A DNA stretch of 64,000 nucleotides, from positions 118,748 through 182,747 of the forward strand of contig NZ_JACJRQ010000017.1 of NCBI RefSeq assembly GCF_014697355.1, written 5' to 3'. Below are positions 53,679 to 62,414 of the stretch, piece by piece. Origin of the DNA: Nostoc calcicola FACHB-3891. Lineage in GTDB: Bacteria; Cyanobacteriota; Cyanobacteriia; Cyanobacteriales; Nostocaceae. The first letter of the stretch is position 1. Every line of letters starts with the position of its first letter. Below the pieces are notes generated by a model. That model searched no databases. It was given only the letters and a program-made list of their open reading frames with translations, and was not told the origin of the DNA. The position numbers were made by a program, and so were the translations under genes.

Positions 53679-56051
53679 ATGGCAGAAGAATCTACATCTA
53701 CCTTAACCAAAAACTGTGTCTCTGCTGCCAATAGAGTCTCAACTAAGCCGACAAAAGTCACATCTACAGCAGCCGCACGCCAGTCTAGGTGGATAGTTCG
53801 CTTAGGTCATCTACTAGCTGGGACTTGGGCAATAGGCGCAGCAGCGCTGACTGCTTCTGGTTGTGATTTGGTTCAATTAATGGAGAATCAGGCACTTTTT
53901 CACTTTTTTCAAGTGCGCGGGCCGATTGTGCCTCCAGAAGACATCGTAATTTTAGCAATAGACGATCAGTCAATATCAATTCCAAAACAGTACTATAAAA
54001 CAGATCCAAAACAGTACGCCTACCTAGAAACACTGAAATCTTTTCCTTTCAAACGTGCTGCATATGCTCAGGTAATTACAAAATTAATGGAAACAGGCGC
54101 TCGTTCTGTAGCTATAGATATTGTTTTTGATACACCAAGTAGTTATGGAGCTAGTGACGATCGCCAACTCCAAGCAGCATTAAAAAAATATGGCAGCAAA
54201 GTTACCTTAGCAGCTTTGTACGAAAATTTCGACACGCGCCAAGGGTCTTTTATCCAACTGACAGCGCCACAACAGATGTTTCACAGAGGGTCAGTGTCCA
54301 TTGGTTCAGTTAATTTCCCTGTGGAGGTAGATGGTAAAGTTCATCGATTGGCTAGTGAGTTTCCCAAGTTGTTAGATCGAGAAAATTTATTTACAAACAA
54401 GCTACTTTCCTTTGATGAAGCAGCATTGAGGGCAGCACAAGTAAATTATCCCCGACCAAAAGGCGATCGCATTTATTTTTGGGGACCTCCAGGAACATTT
54501 GAGCAAATACCCTTTTGGCACGTACTCGATCCAGAAAATTGGAACACTTATTTGCAGCAGGGAAAAGTGTTCAAAAACAAAATAGTTTTGATTGGTTCAA
54601 CAGATAAGTTAAACAATGATTATTATCCAGTAGCAGCTAGCAAGAGTCCTGAACCGATGTCCGGGGTGGAAATTCACGCCAATGCCATCGCAACTTTGAT
54701 GACAGGTAAAGCCATCACCCAAGAAATTTCAAATTTACCATTGCGTGGTTTATTTGTACTAATTTTAGTTGGCAGTACAACCTTAATTATTAACAGAAGC
54801 AAGCATAGTATCAATCGATTTCTGTATAGTCTGGTTTTATCTGGTACTTGGTTAGCAATTAGCTATGGGTTATTTGTTTACGGGCGATTAATTTTCCCCA
54901 CTAGTGTACCAATGGTGGCGATCGCTTTTTGCGGACTAAGTTATTTGGGAACCTCAGTAGTCAGAGAAAACATCAGAAAACGCCAATTAGTAGACATATT
55001 TCAGAAATATAAAACTTCTCCCGTTGTTCAAGAGATTATCAGCCAGCAAGATGACCTGCAAGAGCTAATCTTGGAGCGAGATTTAGCTTTATCAGGTAAA
55101 ATGTTGGCTCTACGGTATAAAATTGTCAAAGTTCTGGGCGCAGGTGGATTTAGCGAAACCTACATTGCTGAAGATACCCAACGTCCTGGTAACCCAAGAT
55201 GTGTTGTCAAGCAACTAAAACCAAGCAACACCAAACCAGAAGGATTGCAACTTGCCAGACGTTTATTTAATTCAGAAGCGCAAACACTAGAAAAATTGGG
55301 AACTCATCCTCAAATTCCCCAACTTCTGGCGTATTTTGAAGAAGATGAAGAATTTTATTTAGTTCAAGAATACATACTTGGTCATCCTCTCAGTTACGAA
55401 CTACCACCAGGCAGAGCAATTGAAGAAATTGCAGCCATCAAAATTGTCAAAGACTTATTGGAAACATTAATATTTGTCCATCAAAACAACGTGATTCATC
55501 GGGATATTAAACCCAGCAATATCATCCGCCGACACTCAGACGGAAAGCTTGTACTAATTGACTTTGGCGCAGTTAAAGAAGTCGCCGCCACACAGCTAGA
55601 GCCTCAAGAGCAAACTGCCTTCACCATCGGTATTGGAACTCAAGGTTACGCACCAACCGAGCAATGTTTGGGTCGTCCACAATACAGTAGTGATATCTAT
55701 GCAGTGGGTATGGTTGGGATTAAAGCCTTGACTGGCATTACACCGCGTGAGTTAGATAGAGATGCTAACGGAAAGATCGAATGGAGCGATGCCTACGGCG
55801 GTAAACTACGCACCCAGGTAAGCAACTCTTTCGCTCAGATTCTCAGTAAAATGGTGCAGGATGACTTCAAAATGCGATATCAGTCTGCATCGGAGGCTCT
55901 TAAAGCTGTTGAAGCTGTTGAAGCTTCTAGCGATTTGCTAAATTCCCAAAGCCGATACCCCATGTTACAACATGAGCCATTGATGAGTACTTTAGTTGAA
56001 TTAAACGCCCCCACAAAATCTTATCCAGGAAAATCGTCAGAAACAACTTGA
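53679..56051 (+). CDS. CHASE2-domain serine/threonine protein kinase
   Basis: 790 residues. An N-terminal membrane segment near residues 42-62 precedes a periplasmic CHASE2 sensor domain (~75-340; VARSVAIDIVFDTPS-like core seen as SVAIDIVFDTPSSYG). Three helices follow (~350-425), then a Hanks-type kinase: glycine loop LGAGGFSETYIAED near 486, HRDIKPSN near 606 and DFGAVKE near 627, with all catalytic residues present. It should sense an unknown ligand outside the membrane and phosphorylate Ser/Thr on cytoplasmic proteins. The C-terminal ~45 residues are a disordered tail. CHASE2 kinases are numerous in cyanobacteria. Start ATG at 53679. Confidence 0.93.
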   Translation: MAEESTSTLTKNCVSAANRVSTKPTKVTSTAAARQSRWIVRLGHLLAGTWAIGAAALTASGCDLVQLMENQALFHFFQVRGPIVPPEDIVILAIDDQSISIPKQYYKTDPKQYAYLETLKSFPFKRAAYAQVITKLMETGARSVAIDIVFDTPSSYGASDDRQLQAALKKYGSKVTLAALYENFDTRQGSFIQLTAPQQMFHRGSVSIGSVNFPVEVDGKVHRLASEFPKLLDRENLFTNKLLSFDEAALRAAQVNYPRPKGDRIYFWGPPGTFEQIPFWHVLDPENWNTYLQQGKVFKNKIVLIGSTDKLNNDYYPVAASKSPEPMSGVEIHANAIATLMTGKAITQEISNLPLRGLFVLILVGSTTLIINRSKHSINRFLYSLVLSGTWLAISYGLFVYGRLIFPTSVPMVAIAFCGLSYLGTSVVRENIRKRQLVDIFQKYKTSPVVQEIISQQDDLQELILERDLALSGKMLALRYKIVKVLGAGGFSETYIAEDTQRPGNPRCVVKQLKPSNTKPEGLQLARRLFNSEAQTLEKLGTHPQIPQLLAYFEEDEEFYLVQEYILGHPLSYELPPGRAIEEIAAIKIVKDLLETLIFVHQNNVIHRDIKPSNIIRRHSDGKLVLIDFGAVKEVAATQLEPQEQTAFTIGIGTQGYAPTEQCLGRPQYSSDIYAVGMVGIKALTGITPRELDRDANGKIEWSDAYGGKLRTQVSNSFAQILSKMVQDDFKMRYQSASEALKAVEAVEASSDLLNSQSRYPMLQHEPLMSTLVELNAPTKSYPGKSSETT

Positions 56052-56332
56052 CAAGGACGCGGGGACGCGGGGACGTGGGGACGCGGGAAAGTTGGGAGAA
56101 AATTTGATAATTTCAACGCATCAGAGTCTCTCTCACTCCCTACCTCTTCCTGATTCCCCGCGTCTCCCCCTCCCCGCGTCCCAATACGGTTCGGATAAGC
56201 AGTATGAACTTCCCTTGTGGTCTGGGAAAAGGTTTTGGGGTAAGGGGATTTGGATGTATTTGAAACCTTTCCCCTTTCCCCTTTCCCCTTTAACCGAACC
56301 GTATTGCCTTGCGTCTCCCCCTCCCCGCGTCT
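56052..56332. repeat. GGGGACGCG runs and a CCCCTTTCC/GGGGAAAGG inverted structure
   Basis: Several GGACGCGGGGACG units at 56056-56088 are followed by complementary CCCCGCGTC runs near 56155-56180 and again near 56320-56333. An AATACGGTT...AACCGTATT pair (56182-56305) frames a further stretch. No coding potential. Confidence 0.65.
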
Positions 56333-57679
56333 TCAATTTAACGACAAAAATTCCTCCCCAGATGTAGGATGAATGCCTATTGTTTCATCCAGTTCTTGCT
56401 TAGTAATGCCCTTGCGAATTGCAACACCGAGACTTTGAATGATATCTGCCGCATTCTCACCCACCATATGAGCGCCCAAAACTTCCTCAGAATCAGCATT
56501 TACCACTAACTTGATGATTGCTTGCTTATCATTTTCGGTTAGCTGATAAAACAGTGGTTGGAATTGGCTGTAGTAGCATTTTACAGATTCACCAAATTTT
56601 TCCCGTGCCTTAGCTTCAGTCATTCCCACTGTGGCAACTTCTGGACGGCAAAAAACAGCAGAGGGCACATAATCATAATTAACTTTTTGCGGCTTGTTGC
56701 CAAAAACTGTATTGGCAAAGGCAATACCTTCTGCTTGAGCCACTGGAGACAATTGGATGCGGCTGGTACAGTCACCGACAGCAAAGATATTTTCTTGGTT
56801 GGTGCGGCTTTCTTCATCTACTTTGATTGCACCATTTTCGCCAAGTGCAACACGGGCATTTTCCAAGCCGAGATTTTTAGTATTTGGGGTGTAACCTGTG
56901 GCAACTAAAATCGTATCTGCTGCAACTATTTGTCGGCTCTCACTATTAATAGTCAACAACAAACACTCTTCTGAATATTTGATTTTTTGAACGGTGGTGT
57001 TGGTGAATAACTTAATTCCCCGTTTACTCAAAGCCTGTTGCACATTAGAGCGAATGTCATCATCAAATCCTGATAAAATCATCTTCTCTTTTTCAATTAG
57101 CGTCACCTGACAGCCAAAAGCGTGCATCATGCTGGAAAATTCTACGCCAATGTAGCCACCGCCAATAATTGTCAAACGTTTCGGCAAATAGGGTAGCTGA
57201 AACATCTCGCGGGATGTGATGGCGTATTCTATACCTGGGATATTCGGCTTCAGGGGTTGGCCGCCCACAGCAATTAAAATTTTGTCCGCTGTAACTTTGC
57301 GTCCAGCAATACTAATAGTATGAGCATCGAGAAAACTGGCACGTTCTGAAATTATTTCAATTCCAGATTTCTGCAATTGCTGCAAATAAGATTCGTTAAT
57401 GCTGTTAAGATGCTTGTGTACAGATTTAATAAATAATGTCCAGTCAAAGTATGTCGGGCAATCACTCCACCCATAACTGCGTGCCATTTCATTTTGTAGG
57501 GCAAAGTCAGCAGCACAGACAATGAGTTTTTTGGGAACGCAGCCACGATTTACACAAGTTCCACCGAGGTCTTCTTGTTCGGCAATGGCAACACGCACGC
57601 CATAACTAGCTGCTTTTTTAGCTGCTGCCAATCCCCCAGGCCCAGCACCAATGACAAACAAATCATAATCAAATGTCAT
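56333..57679 (-). CDS. gor: Glutathione-disulfide reductase
   Basis: 448 residues. N-terminal FAD fold (DLFVIGAGPGGLAAAKKAASYG), redox disulfide GGTCVNRGCVPKKL, NADPH-binding Rossmann segment LTIIGGGYIGVEFSSMM, and the C-terminal active-site His of the partner subunit in GIHPTSGEEF. Flanking acids and the arginine pattern of the NADPH side support glutathione reductase rather than dihydrolipoamide dehydrogenase, as does the absence of a lipoyl partner. It maintains reduced glutathione using NADPH and protects against oxidative stress. Start ATG at 57679. Confidence 0.92.
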   Translation of the reverse strand: MTFDYDLFVIGAGPGGLAAAKKAASYGVRVAIAEQEDLGGTCVNRGCVPKKLIVCAADFALQNEMARSYGWSDCPTYFDWTLFIKSVHKHLNSINESYLQQLQKSGIEIISERASFLDAHTISIAGRKVTADKILIAVGGQPLKPNIPGIEYAITSREMFQLPYLPKRLTIIGGGYIGVEFSSMMHAFGCQVTLIEKEKMILSGFDDDIRSNVQQALSKRGIKLFTNTTVQKIKYSEECLLLTINSESRQIVAADTILVATGYTPNTKNLGLENARVALGENGAIKVDEESRTNQENIFAVGDCTSRIQLSPVAQAEGIAFANTVFGNKPQKVNYDYVPSAVFCRPEVATVGMTEAKAREKFGESVKCYYSQFQPLFYQLTENDKQAIIKLVVNADSEEVLGAHMVGENAADIIQSLGVAIRKGITKQELDETIGIHPTSGEEFLSLN

Positions 57680-58403
57680 AAAAATCTGTTCCTTTTCAAC
57701 TTTTTGGAAAGCAGAGCTACTTCATCCCTTATAGTTATTCAGACAAAACTTCATCTACTGTCTTTAGGTGGACAAATCGACATTAAAACACGCTGATATG
57801 TAGCAGATTGCCGCTTGAATAACAATTACTACAAAAATAACAGCGTAGGCGCAGCCGGCGGTAGGCATCGCCCCACTATTGCTAAGTTACATTACATTTT
57901 GTTGTGGAACAGACAACATACCCATTCTACAAGAAGTCAGTGTTGGCGATCGCTTCGGCTGGGGCATAGTCCATCGCCTAGTTTGGCTGGGTATGCGATC
58001 GGGCTTTCGATCCAAAGCATATAAATAACAGCCTCTGAAGTAGTGGCGACTGCTGTAAAATATTGTCATAGGTAATGTTGGGTTGAAGAACAAAACCCAA
58101 CCTTATACCTTAGAGGTTGTTTGAAAAGTCATGATTGATGTATCAAAGATTTTTTACCCCACCCTAACCCTCCCCGATATATTGGGGAGCCACTGCGTTG
58201 GACGGGTTCCCCGGCTTGTTCGCGCAGCGTCTCCGACAGGAGAAGCAAGTGGCGTGAGGGAACCGGATTTTCTTATTTCCCCCCTTTATAAGGGGGGACT
58301 AAGGGGGGTAATAATTCGATAAAAATTACAACATACCACTTTTCAAACAACCTCTTAGAAAGCTATCCCAATCCAAAATCTAAAATCTAAAATCTAAAAT
58401 CCT
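57680..58403. other. 724-bp intergenic mosaic of dispersed repeats
   Basis: GTAGGCGCAGCCGGCGG at 57843-57870, a GAGCCACTGCGTTGGAC element at 58187-58255, a CCCCCCTTTATAAGGGGGG element at about 58275-58310 and an AATCTAAAATCT array at 58374-58400. A short frame at about 57890-58027 (plus) reads SVGDRFGWGIVHRLVW but has no start or family. No gene is supported. Confidence 0.55.
58187..58255. repeat. Dispersed ~70-bp element, copy 2
   Basis: Partner of 35381-35456; the middle part differs (GGTTCCCCGGCTTG versus GGTCTTTGGCTTC), the ends are conserved. Confidence 0.75.
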
Positions 58404-59180
58404 TTAGACTTTAAACCTTTTTGCCAAAATATTCAGCAGAATTTTTCGCGGTACCAATCGAGCTAATGTACTTCTCATGTGAGTAGTAATATCACCAATA
58501 ATAACGGTAGGCCGCCATTCTTCTAAAGCTCTGAGAGATTCCCTAACTACTTCTTCAGAGGAATATACCTTTTCTGTGCTTCCTGCTAAAGCTGGAGGAA
58601 AATGAGCTTCTGCAAAAAAATTTGTTTCTATAGGCCCTGGACAAGTAACTAGGATACGGACACCATATTGGCGGTTTTCTGCCCAGAGTGCTTCACTAAA
58701 GCTGAGAATAAAAGCTTTACTCGCAGCATAAACAGCAAGATATGGTATCGGTTGAAATCCGGTAATTGAGGATACGTTAATAATACTTCCAGAACGACGT
58801 TGCCGCATTAATGGTAAAAATTTATGGGTTAAATCTACCAATGCCACAATATTTAGTTGTATGATTTTAACTTGTCTTTCTCCATCTGACTCGGCAAAGT
58901 CACCATAGGAACCAAAACCAGCATTGTTGATTAATAAATCAATCGTTAATCCTTTTGCTTTTGTGGCATCCAATACAGCGGCGGCAGCGTTAGCTTCTGT
59001 AAGATCTTTAACTATAACATCTACTTCAATTTTGTGTTTCTCTTGTAGTTGTTGAGCTAATTGTTTGAGTTGATCTTCCGAACGAGCAACGAGTACAAGA
59101 TTTGTCTTGCGTGCTGCTAATTCCTGGGCAAAAGCCTTACCAATACCACTAGAGGCACCAGTAATTAAAGCAGTTGACAT
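58404..59180 (-). CDS. Short-chain dehydrogenase/reductase
   Basis: 258 residues. Nucleotide-binding glycine motif TGASSGIGKAFA near residue 8, NNAG at LLINNAGFGSYG near residue 85, catalytic serine in INVSSITGF and Y-x3-K in YAASKAF near 153. It reduces or oxidises an alcohol or ketone substrate with NAD(P)H. The C-terminus (RSTLARLVPRKILLNILAKRF) resembles the DltE-like or retinol dehydrogenase-like subgroup, but the substrate is not readable. Start ATG at 59180. Confidence 0.9.
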   Translation of the reverse strand: MSTALITGASSGIGKAFAQELAARKTNLVLVARSEDQLKQLAQQLQEKHKIEVDVIVKDLTEANAAAAVLDATKAKGLTIDLLINNAGFGSYGDFAESDGERQVKIIQLNIVALVDLTHKFLPLMRQRRSGSIINVSSITGFQPIPYLAVYAASKAFILSFSEALWAENRQYGVRILVTCPGPIETNFFAEAHFPPALAGSTEKVYSSEEVVRESLRALEEWRPTVIIGDITTHMRSTLARLVPRKILLNILAKRFKV

Positions 59181-59294
59181 TCTACATATTCAGATAGTTT
59201 TTCCAGCACATTATAAATACTAGCCAGAATGGATATAAATTTTAACTATCTAAAGTGATATACCTAAAAGAGTAAAACCAGCATCTAGTTATAA

Positions 59295-59894
59295 CTACCA
59301 TTGTTCAGCCCAATAGATAATTTCTGACGTGGAATTATTAATTGCAACACCATAGCTATCTCCGTGATTCCATTTGAAGCCAGATCTACCTCTGTCTGTT
59401 GCATTTAATACTAATACTTCATATGCATCTGGAAAAGTTTCCGCCGGAAAGTCACTGGTGTAGAAAAAAGTTGTCGGCACACCGTTAGGCTGGTTGATAT
59501 GGTCGTTTGTATTACCACCTCTATATTTATGTTTTGCATTATTTCTGTATTGTGAGAGTAATTTTTTTATTTTTTCTGGCGGCTGTTTGAATCTAATTTG
59601 GAAAAAACTACCTCCTTGTAAAAATCCGGGAGAGTAAGCAACGCGAACATCTTTAGCATCAGTAGGTATCTGATTTGGAAAATGTTTTAGTTCGTCCCTA
59701 TTAGACCACAATTGATTACGAATTTCTTTATAGCGTGTTGTATCAGTTATTATTTTAGGTTCGCTAGTATTACTAAAAGCTTTTCTCAGGAAAAAGCTTC
59801 CCCCAACAATACCAAGACTGCCAAGGGAAAATAGAACTATCATGGCAGCTTGGATAAAATGCGTAGGCATAGCCCGTCGTAGACATCGCTTCAT
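59295..59894 (-). CDS. Hypothetical protein with N-terminal membrane segment
   Basis: 199 residues as drawn from ATG at 59894. The first ten codons (KRCLRRAMPT) are the dispersed GCGTAGGCATAGCCCGTC repeat at 59861-59889, so the original start may be at the ninth codon (59870) or later. A hydrophobic helix near residues 15-36 (AAMIVLFSLGSLGIVGGSFF) follows. The rest is soluble and exported by topology, with FLQGGSFFQIRFKQPPEKIKKLL and several aromatic residues. No family is recognised. Conserved neighbours are absent; it may be a cyanobacterium-specific periplasmic protein. Confidence 0.55.
   Translation of the reverse strand: MKRCLRRAMPTHFIQAAMIVLFSLGSLGIVGGSFFLRKAFSNTSEPKIITDTTRYKEIRNQLWSNRDELKHFPNQIPTDAKDVRVAYSPGFLQGGSFFQIRFKQPPEKIKKLLSQYRNNAKHKYRGGNTNDHINQPNGVPTTFFYTSDFPAETFPDAYEVLVLNATDRGRSGFKWNHGDSYGVAINNSTSEIIYWAEQW
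59861..59889. repeat. GCGTAGGCATAGCCCGTCGT repeat overlapping a start codon
   Basis: It is homologous to 45720-45747. In the minus strand it supplies the codons just after the annotated ATG of the hypothetical gene. Confidence 0.75.
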
Positions 59895-60168
59895 TGAGTT
59901 GGATGTGTCTAATTATCATAGTTATATACCCAACTACTAAACTAAAATCGTACTATTGCGGATATCAGACTAGAGATATTAACAGAAACTTTGTCTGTTT
60001 AGGCGAAAATTGGGGTATTTGTAAAATTCTGGTGAAGATGAGCAATGCTTACTTAGTTAAATACCGCAGGTTGTCCTTGTTGAAGTTAATACTAACGTTA
60101 TAGATAACCAAATCAATGCCACAGCGACCTCTTTTTTTTTCAATTCTTCCCGATCGAGTGAGGACTAA
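59895..60168. other. Region upstream of the small-RNA array
   Basis: A+T-rich, no gene. It includes CTTTTTTTTTT at 60131-60140, just before the first, diverged promoter-like box of the array. Confidence 0.4.
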
Positions 60169-60184
60169 AGCGGATATATAAATA

Positions 60185-60240
60185 GTAGATGCACCTTAAT
60201 TAAATCATTGCCCTCAGCTTTTAGCTGGGGGCTTTATTTA
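60185..60240 (+). ncRNA. Candidate NsiR1-like small RNA, copy 1
   Basis: About 56 nt from GTAGATGC to the T-rich end. The terminator stem GCCCTCAGC/GCTGGGGGC pairs fully with one T-G wobble around loop TTTTA, then TTTATTTATT. Its upstream region differs from the others (box CCCGAT at 60149-60154), so it may be the oldest or an end copy. NsiR1 of Nostoc is a roughly 60-nt RNA encoded in tandem copies, which is why I compare it. Identity is inferred. Confidence 0.7.
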
Positions 60241-60295
60241 TTGCTGATAATTTTGATTTTGGAAATAAAAAAATATTCTGAACAAGTAAAATTTA

Positions 60296-60329
60296 CCCGG
60301 ATATAGTACGAATGAAAGCGGATTATTAA
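60296..60329 (+). promoter_or_regulatory. Promoter-like region of copy 2 (conserved in copies 3 and 4)
   Basis: CCCGGA at 60296-60301 and TATTAA at 60324-60329 lie 32-37 and 4-9 bases before the GTAGATGC marker. The same boxes are at 60442-60447 in copy 3 and 60588-60593 in copy 4, at identical distances. The box resembles the TCCGGA -35 motif reported for heterocyst-specific DIF+ promoters. Confidence 0.6.
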
Positions 60330-60332
60330 ATG

Positions 60333-60390
60333 GTAGATGCACCTTAATAAATTTATCGCCCCCAGCTTTTAGTTGAGGGCTTTATTTATT
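60333..60390 (+). ncRNA. Candidate NsiR1-like small RNA, copy 2
   Basis: About 58 nt. Stem GCCCCCAGC/GTTGAGGGC has one mismatch and one wobble around TTTTA. It is preceded by an intact CCCGGA box. Confidence 0.7.
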
Positions 60391-60478
60391 GCTGATAATT
60401 TTGATTTTGGAAATAAAAAAATTCTGAACAAGTAAAATTTACCCGGATATGGTGCGAATGAAAGCGGATTATTAAATG

Positions 60479-60535
60479 GTAGATGCACCTTAATAAATTT
60501 ATTGCCCCCAGCTTTTAGCTGAGGGCTTTATTTAT
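60479..60535 (+). ncRNA. Candidate NsiR1-like small RNA, copy 3
   Basis: About 57 nt. Stem GCCCCCAGC/GCTGAGGGC has one C-A mismatch. The upstream box CCCGGA is at 60442-60447. Confidence 0.7.
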
Positions 60536-60624
60536 TACTGATGATTTTGATTTTGAAAATAAAAATATTCTGAACAAGTAAAATTTGCCCGGATAGAGGC
60601 AGAATTAAAACGGATTATTAAATG

Positions 60625-60690
60625 GTAGATGCACTCTAATAAATCACATATGTCACAGCCCTCAGCCATTGGTCTGGGGCTTTTATTATT
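60625..60690 (+). ncRNA. Candidate NsiR1-like small RNA, copy 4
   Basis: About 66 nt. The 5' part is GTAGATGCACTCTAATAAATC and the stem AGCCCTCAG/CTGGGGCT with a larger loop, then TTTTATTATT. It ends inside the last codons of the convergent ExoD gene. The upstream box CCCGGA is at 60588-60593. Confidence 0.6.
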
Positions 60691-61291
60691 TAAATATAGA
60701 TGGTAGCAAACCAGGAGCTAACCACAGACCATAACCAATAAATCCAAATAGCAAACTAATCATGGCTGTAATAACATAGCTGATACAAATTAATAAACCA
60801 TCAGATTCAATGGTGGCAACAGCTAAAAGTAAAATGCCTACAGTGGGAATAGGATTTGTCAGGGGAATTGGTAATATTAGTAATATTGTTAACCAAGAGA
60901 TACAAAACCCATTGATTCGCCAAATCAAGGGATTATGGGCTATTTTTCCCAATCTGGGACGGGCTATTTTGTGTAACACTTTAGTGAGACGACCCAAGTT
61001 TTGTAAAAGTAACTGGGCAAAGGGGCGAGGAAATTTGTAGTTAGCGATTCTTTTCGGTAGCCAAGGCGATCGCCTTCCTAAAAGCATTTGTACTGACAAC
61101 AGCAAACAAGCAGCACCAAAAGGGCCAGTTAATCCCGGTGGCATCGGAAACAAAAACGGCAAGACTAATAATGCAATTACCAGGCTGAACCCTCGTTCTG
61201 AGGTTTCTGCCAGAATATCACCTAGAGTCAGGGGTTGTTCGGCTAGGCGTTCTAAGAGGGACTTTATATCTTGAGAAAATCTCAGATGCAT
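60686..61291 (-). CDS. ExoD-like exopolysaccharide synthesis protein
   Basis: 201 residues of the ExoD family. A basic N-terminus (HLRFSQDIKSLLERLAEQP) is followed by four to five hydrophobic segments including LPFLFPMPPGLTGPFGAACLLLSVQMLLG and a proline-rich IPLTNPIPTVGILLLAV. ExoD proteins are polytopic membrane proteins linked to exopolysaccharide production and alkali tolerance in rhizobia; the molecular function is not defined. The 3' end meets the small-RNA array from the other side, so copy 4 and this transcript could overlap. Confidence 0.8.
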   Translation of the reverse strand: MHLRFSQDIKSLLERLAEQPLTLGDILAETSERGFSLVIALLVLPFLFPMPPGLTGPFGAACLLLSVQMLLGRRSPWLPKRIANYKFPRPFAQLLLQNLGRLTKVLHKIARPRLGKIAHNPLIWRINGFCISWLTILLILPIPLTNPIPTVGILLLAVATIESDGLLICISYVITAMISLLFGFIGYGLWLAPGLLPSIFK

Positions 61292-61314
61292 TTGGCGTGA
61301 TTTCGATCGAAGGG

Positions 61315-61520
61315 AGTGGGGGAGATGAGGGGGATGAGGGAGATGAGGGAGATGAGGGAGGATAACTCCTAACTCCTAACTCTTAACTCCAAACTCGAAA
61401 CTCCTAACTCCTGACTCTGGCAATTTTAGATTTTAGGTCGCACCTTTGGCACGCTGGAGGCACAACTTAGATTTTCGATTGAAGAAAAAATCTAAAATCT
61501 AAAATCTAAAATCTAAAATT
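61315..61520. repeat. GAGATGAGG, AACTCCT and AATCTAA heptamer arrays
   Basis: GGGAGATGAG runs at about 61318-61362, AACTCCT/AACTCTT heptamers at about 61363-61412 and AAAATCTAAAATCT units at about 61488-61518. This gap is the densest STRR region of the window. Confidence 0.85.
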
Positions 61521-61529
61521 GAATGACTC

Positions 61530-62414
61530 CTAACTCTTGACTTCTGCGGGTACTAAAACACTTATAGCTTTAGGTATAACTCGGAAATGGGCAGGTGTGT
61601 AAGTAGTGATTTCACCATCTGTATTAATGGGGCGTGGTTTGCGAGTATATAAATGTATTTCCTGACCTTGAAGAGAGCGTACACTCTCCCAATGTATATG
61701 CCGCCCTTGTCGCATTGCAGGTAATAATAATATAGTCTGCCACCAATGTTGAATTTCTAGACTATAAAGATCCAGTCTTTGGTCATCTATTGCAGCATCA
61801 TCTGCCACTGCCATACCACCACCATAATAGCGACCGTTACCTACAGCAATTTGCACTGTTTTCACGCGAAACGATTCACCATTGATGGCAATCTCGGCAC
61901 TAAAAGGTCTAGCTGACCAAATCACTTGCAATGCAGTGGCGGCGTAAGCAAATATTCCCCAGCGACGTTTGACTTCTTTGGTAAGTCGTTCGGTAATTTT
62001 TACACTCAATCCCAGACTAGCAACGTTAAAAAAGTGCTTGCCGTTAACCCAACCCAAGTCAATGCGGTGTAAATTTTTCTGGGCAATAATATTACAAGCT
62101 TCGTTGAGGGAGTTGGGAATTTCTAAAGTTCTTGCTAGGTCGTTGGCAGTTCCTAGAGGCAAAATTCCTAAGGGCAACTGTGTTTCAACTAAAGCATCTA
62201 CTGCGGCATTCAGAGTGCCATCGCCACCACCAACTATTACTAAATCAACTTGATGTTGATAGCGAAGTATCACTTCAGAAAGTTGTTTCGGATGTTCTGT
62301 AGACTCTTCAATTAAAATAAAGCCGAGTGTCTTCAAATAATCAATCGCTTCCGATAGACCTTTTTGCCCTTGGCGGGCATGACGATTTACTAACAGCAGT
62401 GCGCGGGAACTCAT
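61530..62414 (-). CDS. YegS/BmrU-type lipid kinase (diacylglycerol kinase catalytic domain)
   Basis: 294 residues. It starts ALLLVNRHARQGQKGLSEAI, then GGGDGTLNAAVDAL and LPLGTANDLARTL near residue 90, the phosphate and metal-binding sites of the DAGK fold. A C-terminal beta-rich domain ends at VIPKAISVLVP. It probably phosphorylates a lipid such as diacylglycerol or phosphatidylglycerol using ATP. Start ATG at 62414. Confidence 0.88.
   Translation of the reverse strand: MSSRALLLVNRHARQGQKGLSEAIDYLKTLGFILIEESTEHPKQLSEVILRYQHQVDLVIVGGGDGTLNAAVDALVETQLPLGILPLGTANDLARTLEIPNSLNEACNIIAQKNLHRIDLGWVNGKHFFNVASLGLSVKITERLTKEVKRRWGIFAYAATALQVIWSARPFSAEIAINGESFRVKTVQIAVGNGRYYGGGMAVADDAAIDDQRLDLYSLEIQHWWQTILLLPAMRQGRHIHWESVRSLQGQEIHLYTRKPRPINTDGEITTYTPAHFRVIPKAISVLVPAEVKS

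Larger units (their letters stand above)
60149..60690 (+). repeat. Four-copy tandem array, about 146-148 bp period
   Basis: The marker GTAGATGCAC occurs at 60185, 60333, 60479 and 60625 (spacings 148, 146, 146). Copies share a CCCGG(A) box at -37 to -32, an A+T-rich box (TATTAA or TATATAA), the 5' segment GTAGATGCACCTTAAT and a hairpin followed by TTTATT. Copy 4 is more diverged in the hairpin. Confidence 0.9.

Noticed and set aside
57890..58027. Plus-strand stretch reading SVGDRFGWGIVHRLVW
   Set aside because: About 45 codons without start codon, bounded by dispersed repeats; too short and with no family to support a gene.
60149..60690. CRISPR array
   Set aside because: Units are about 146 bp with conserved sequence throughout rather than short repeats with unique spacers, and each has a terminator hairpin.
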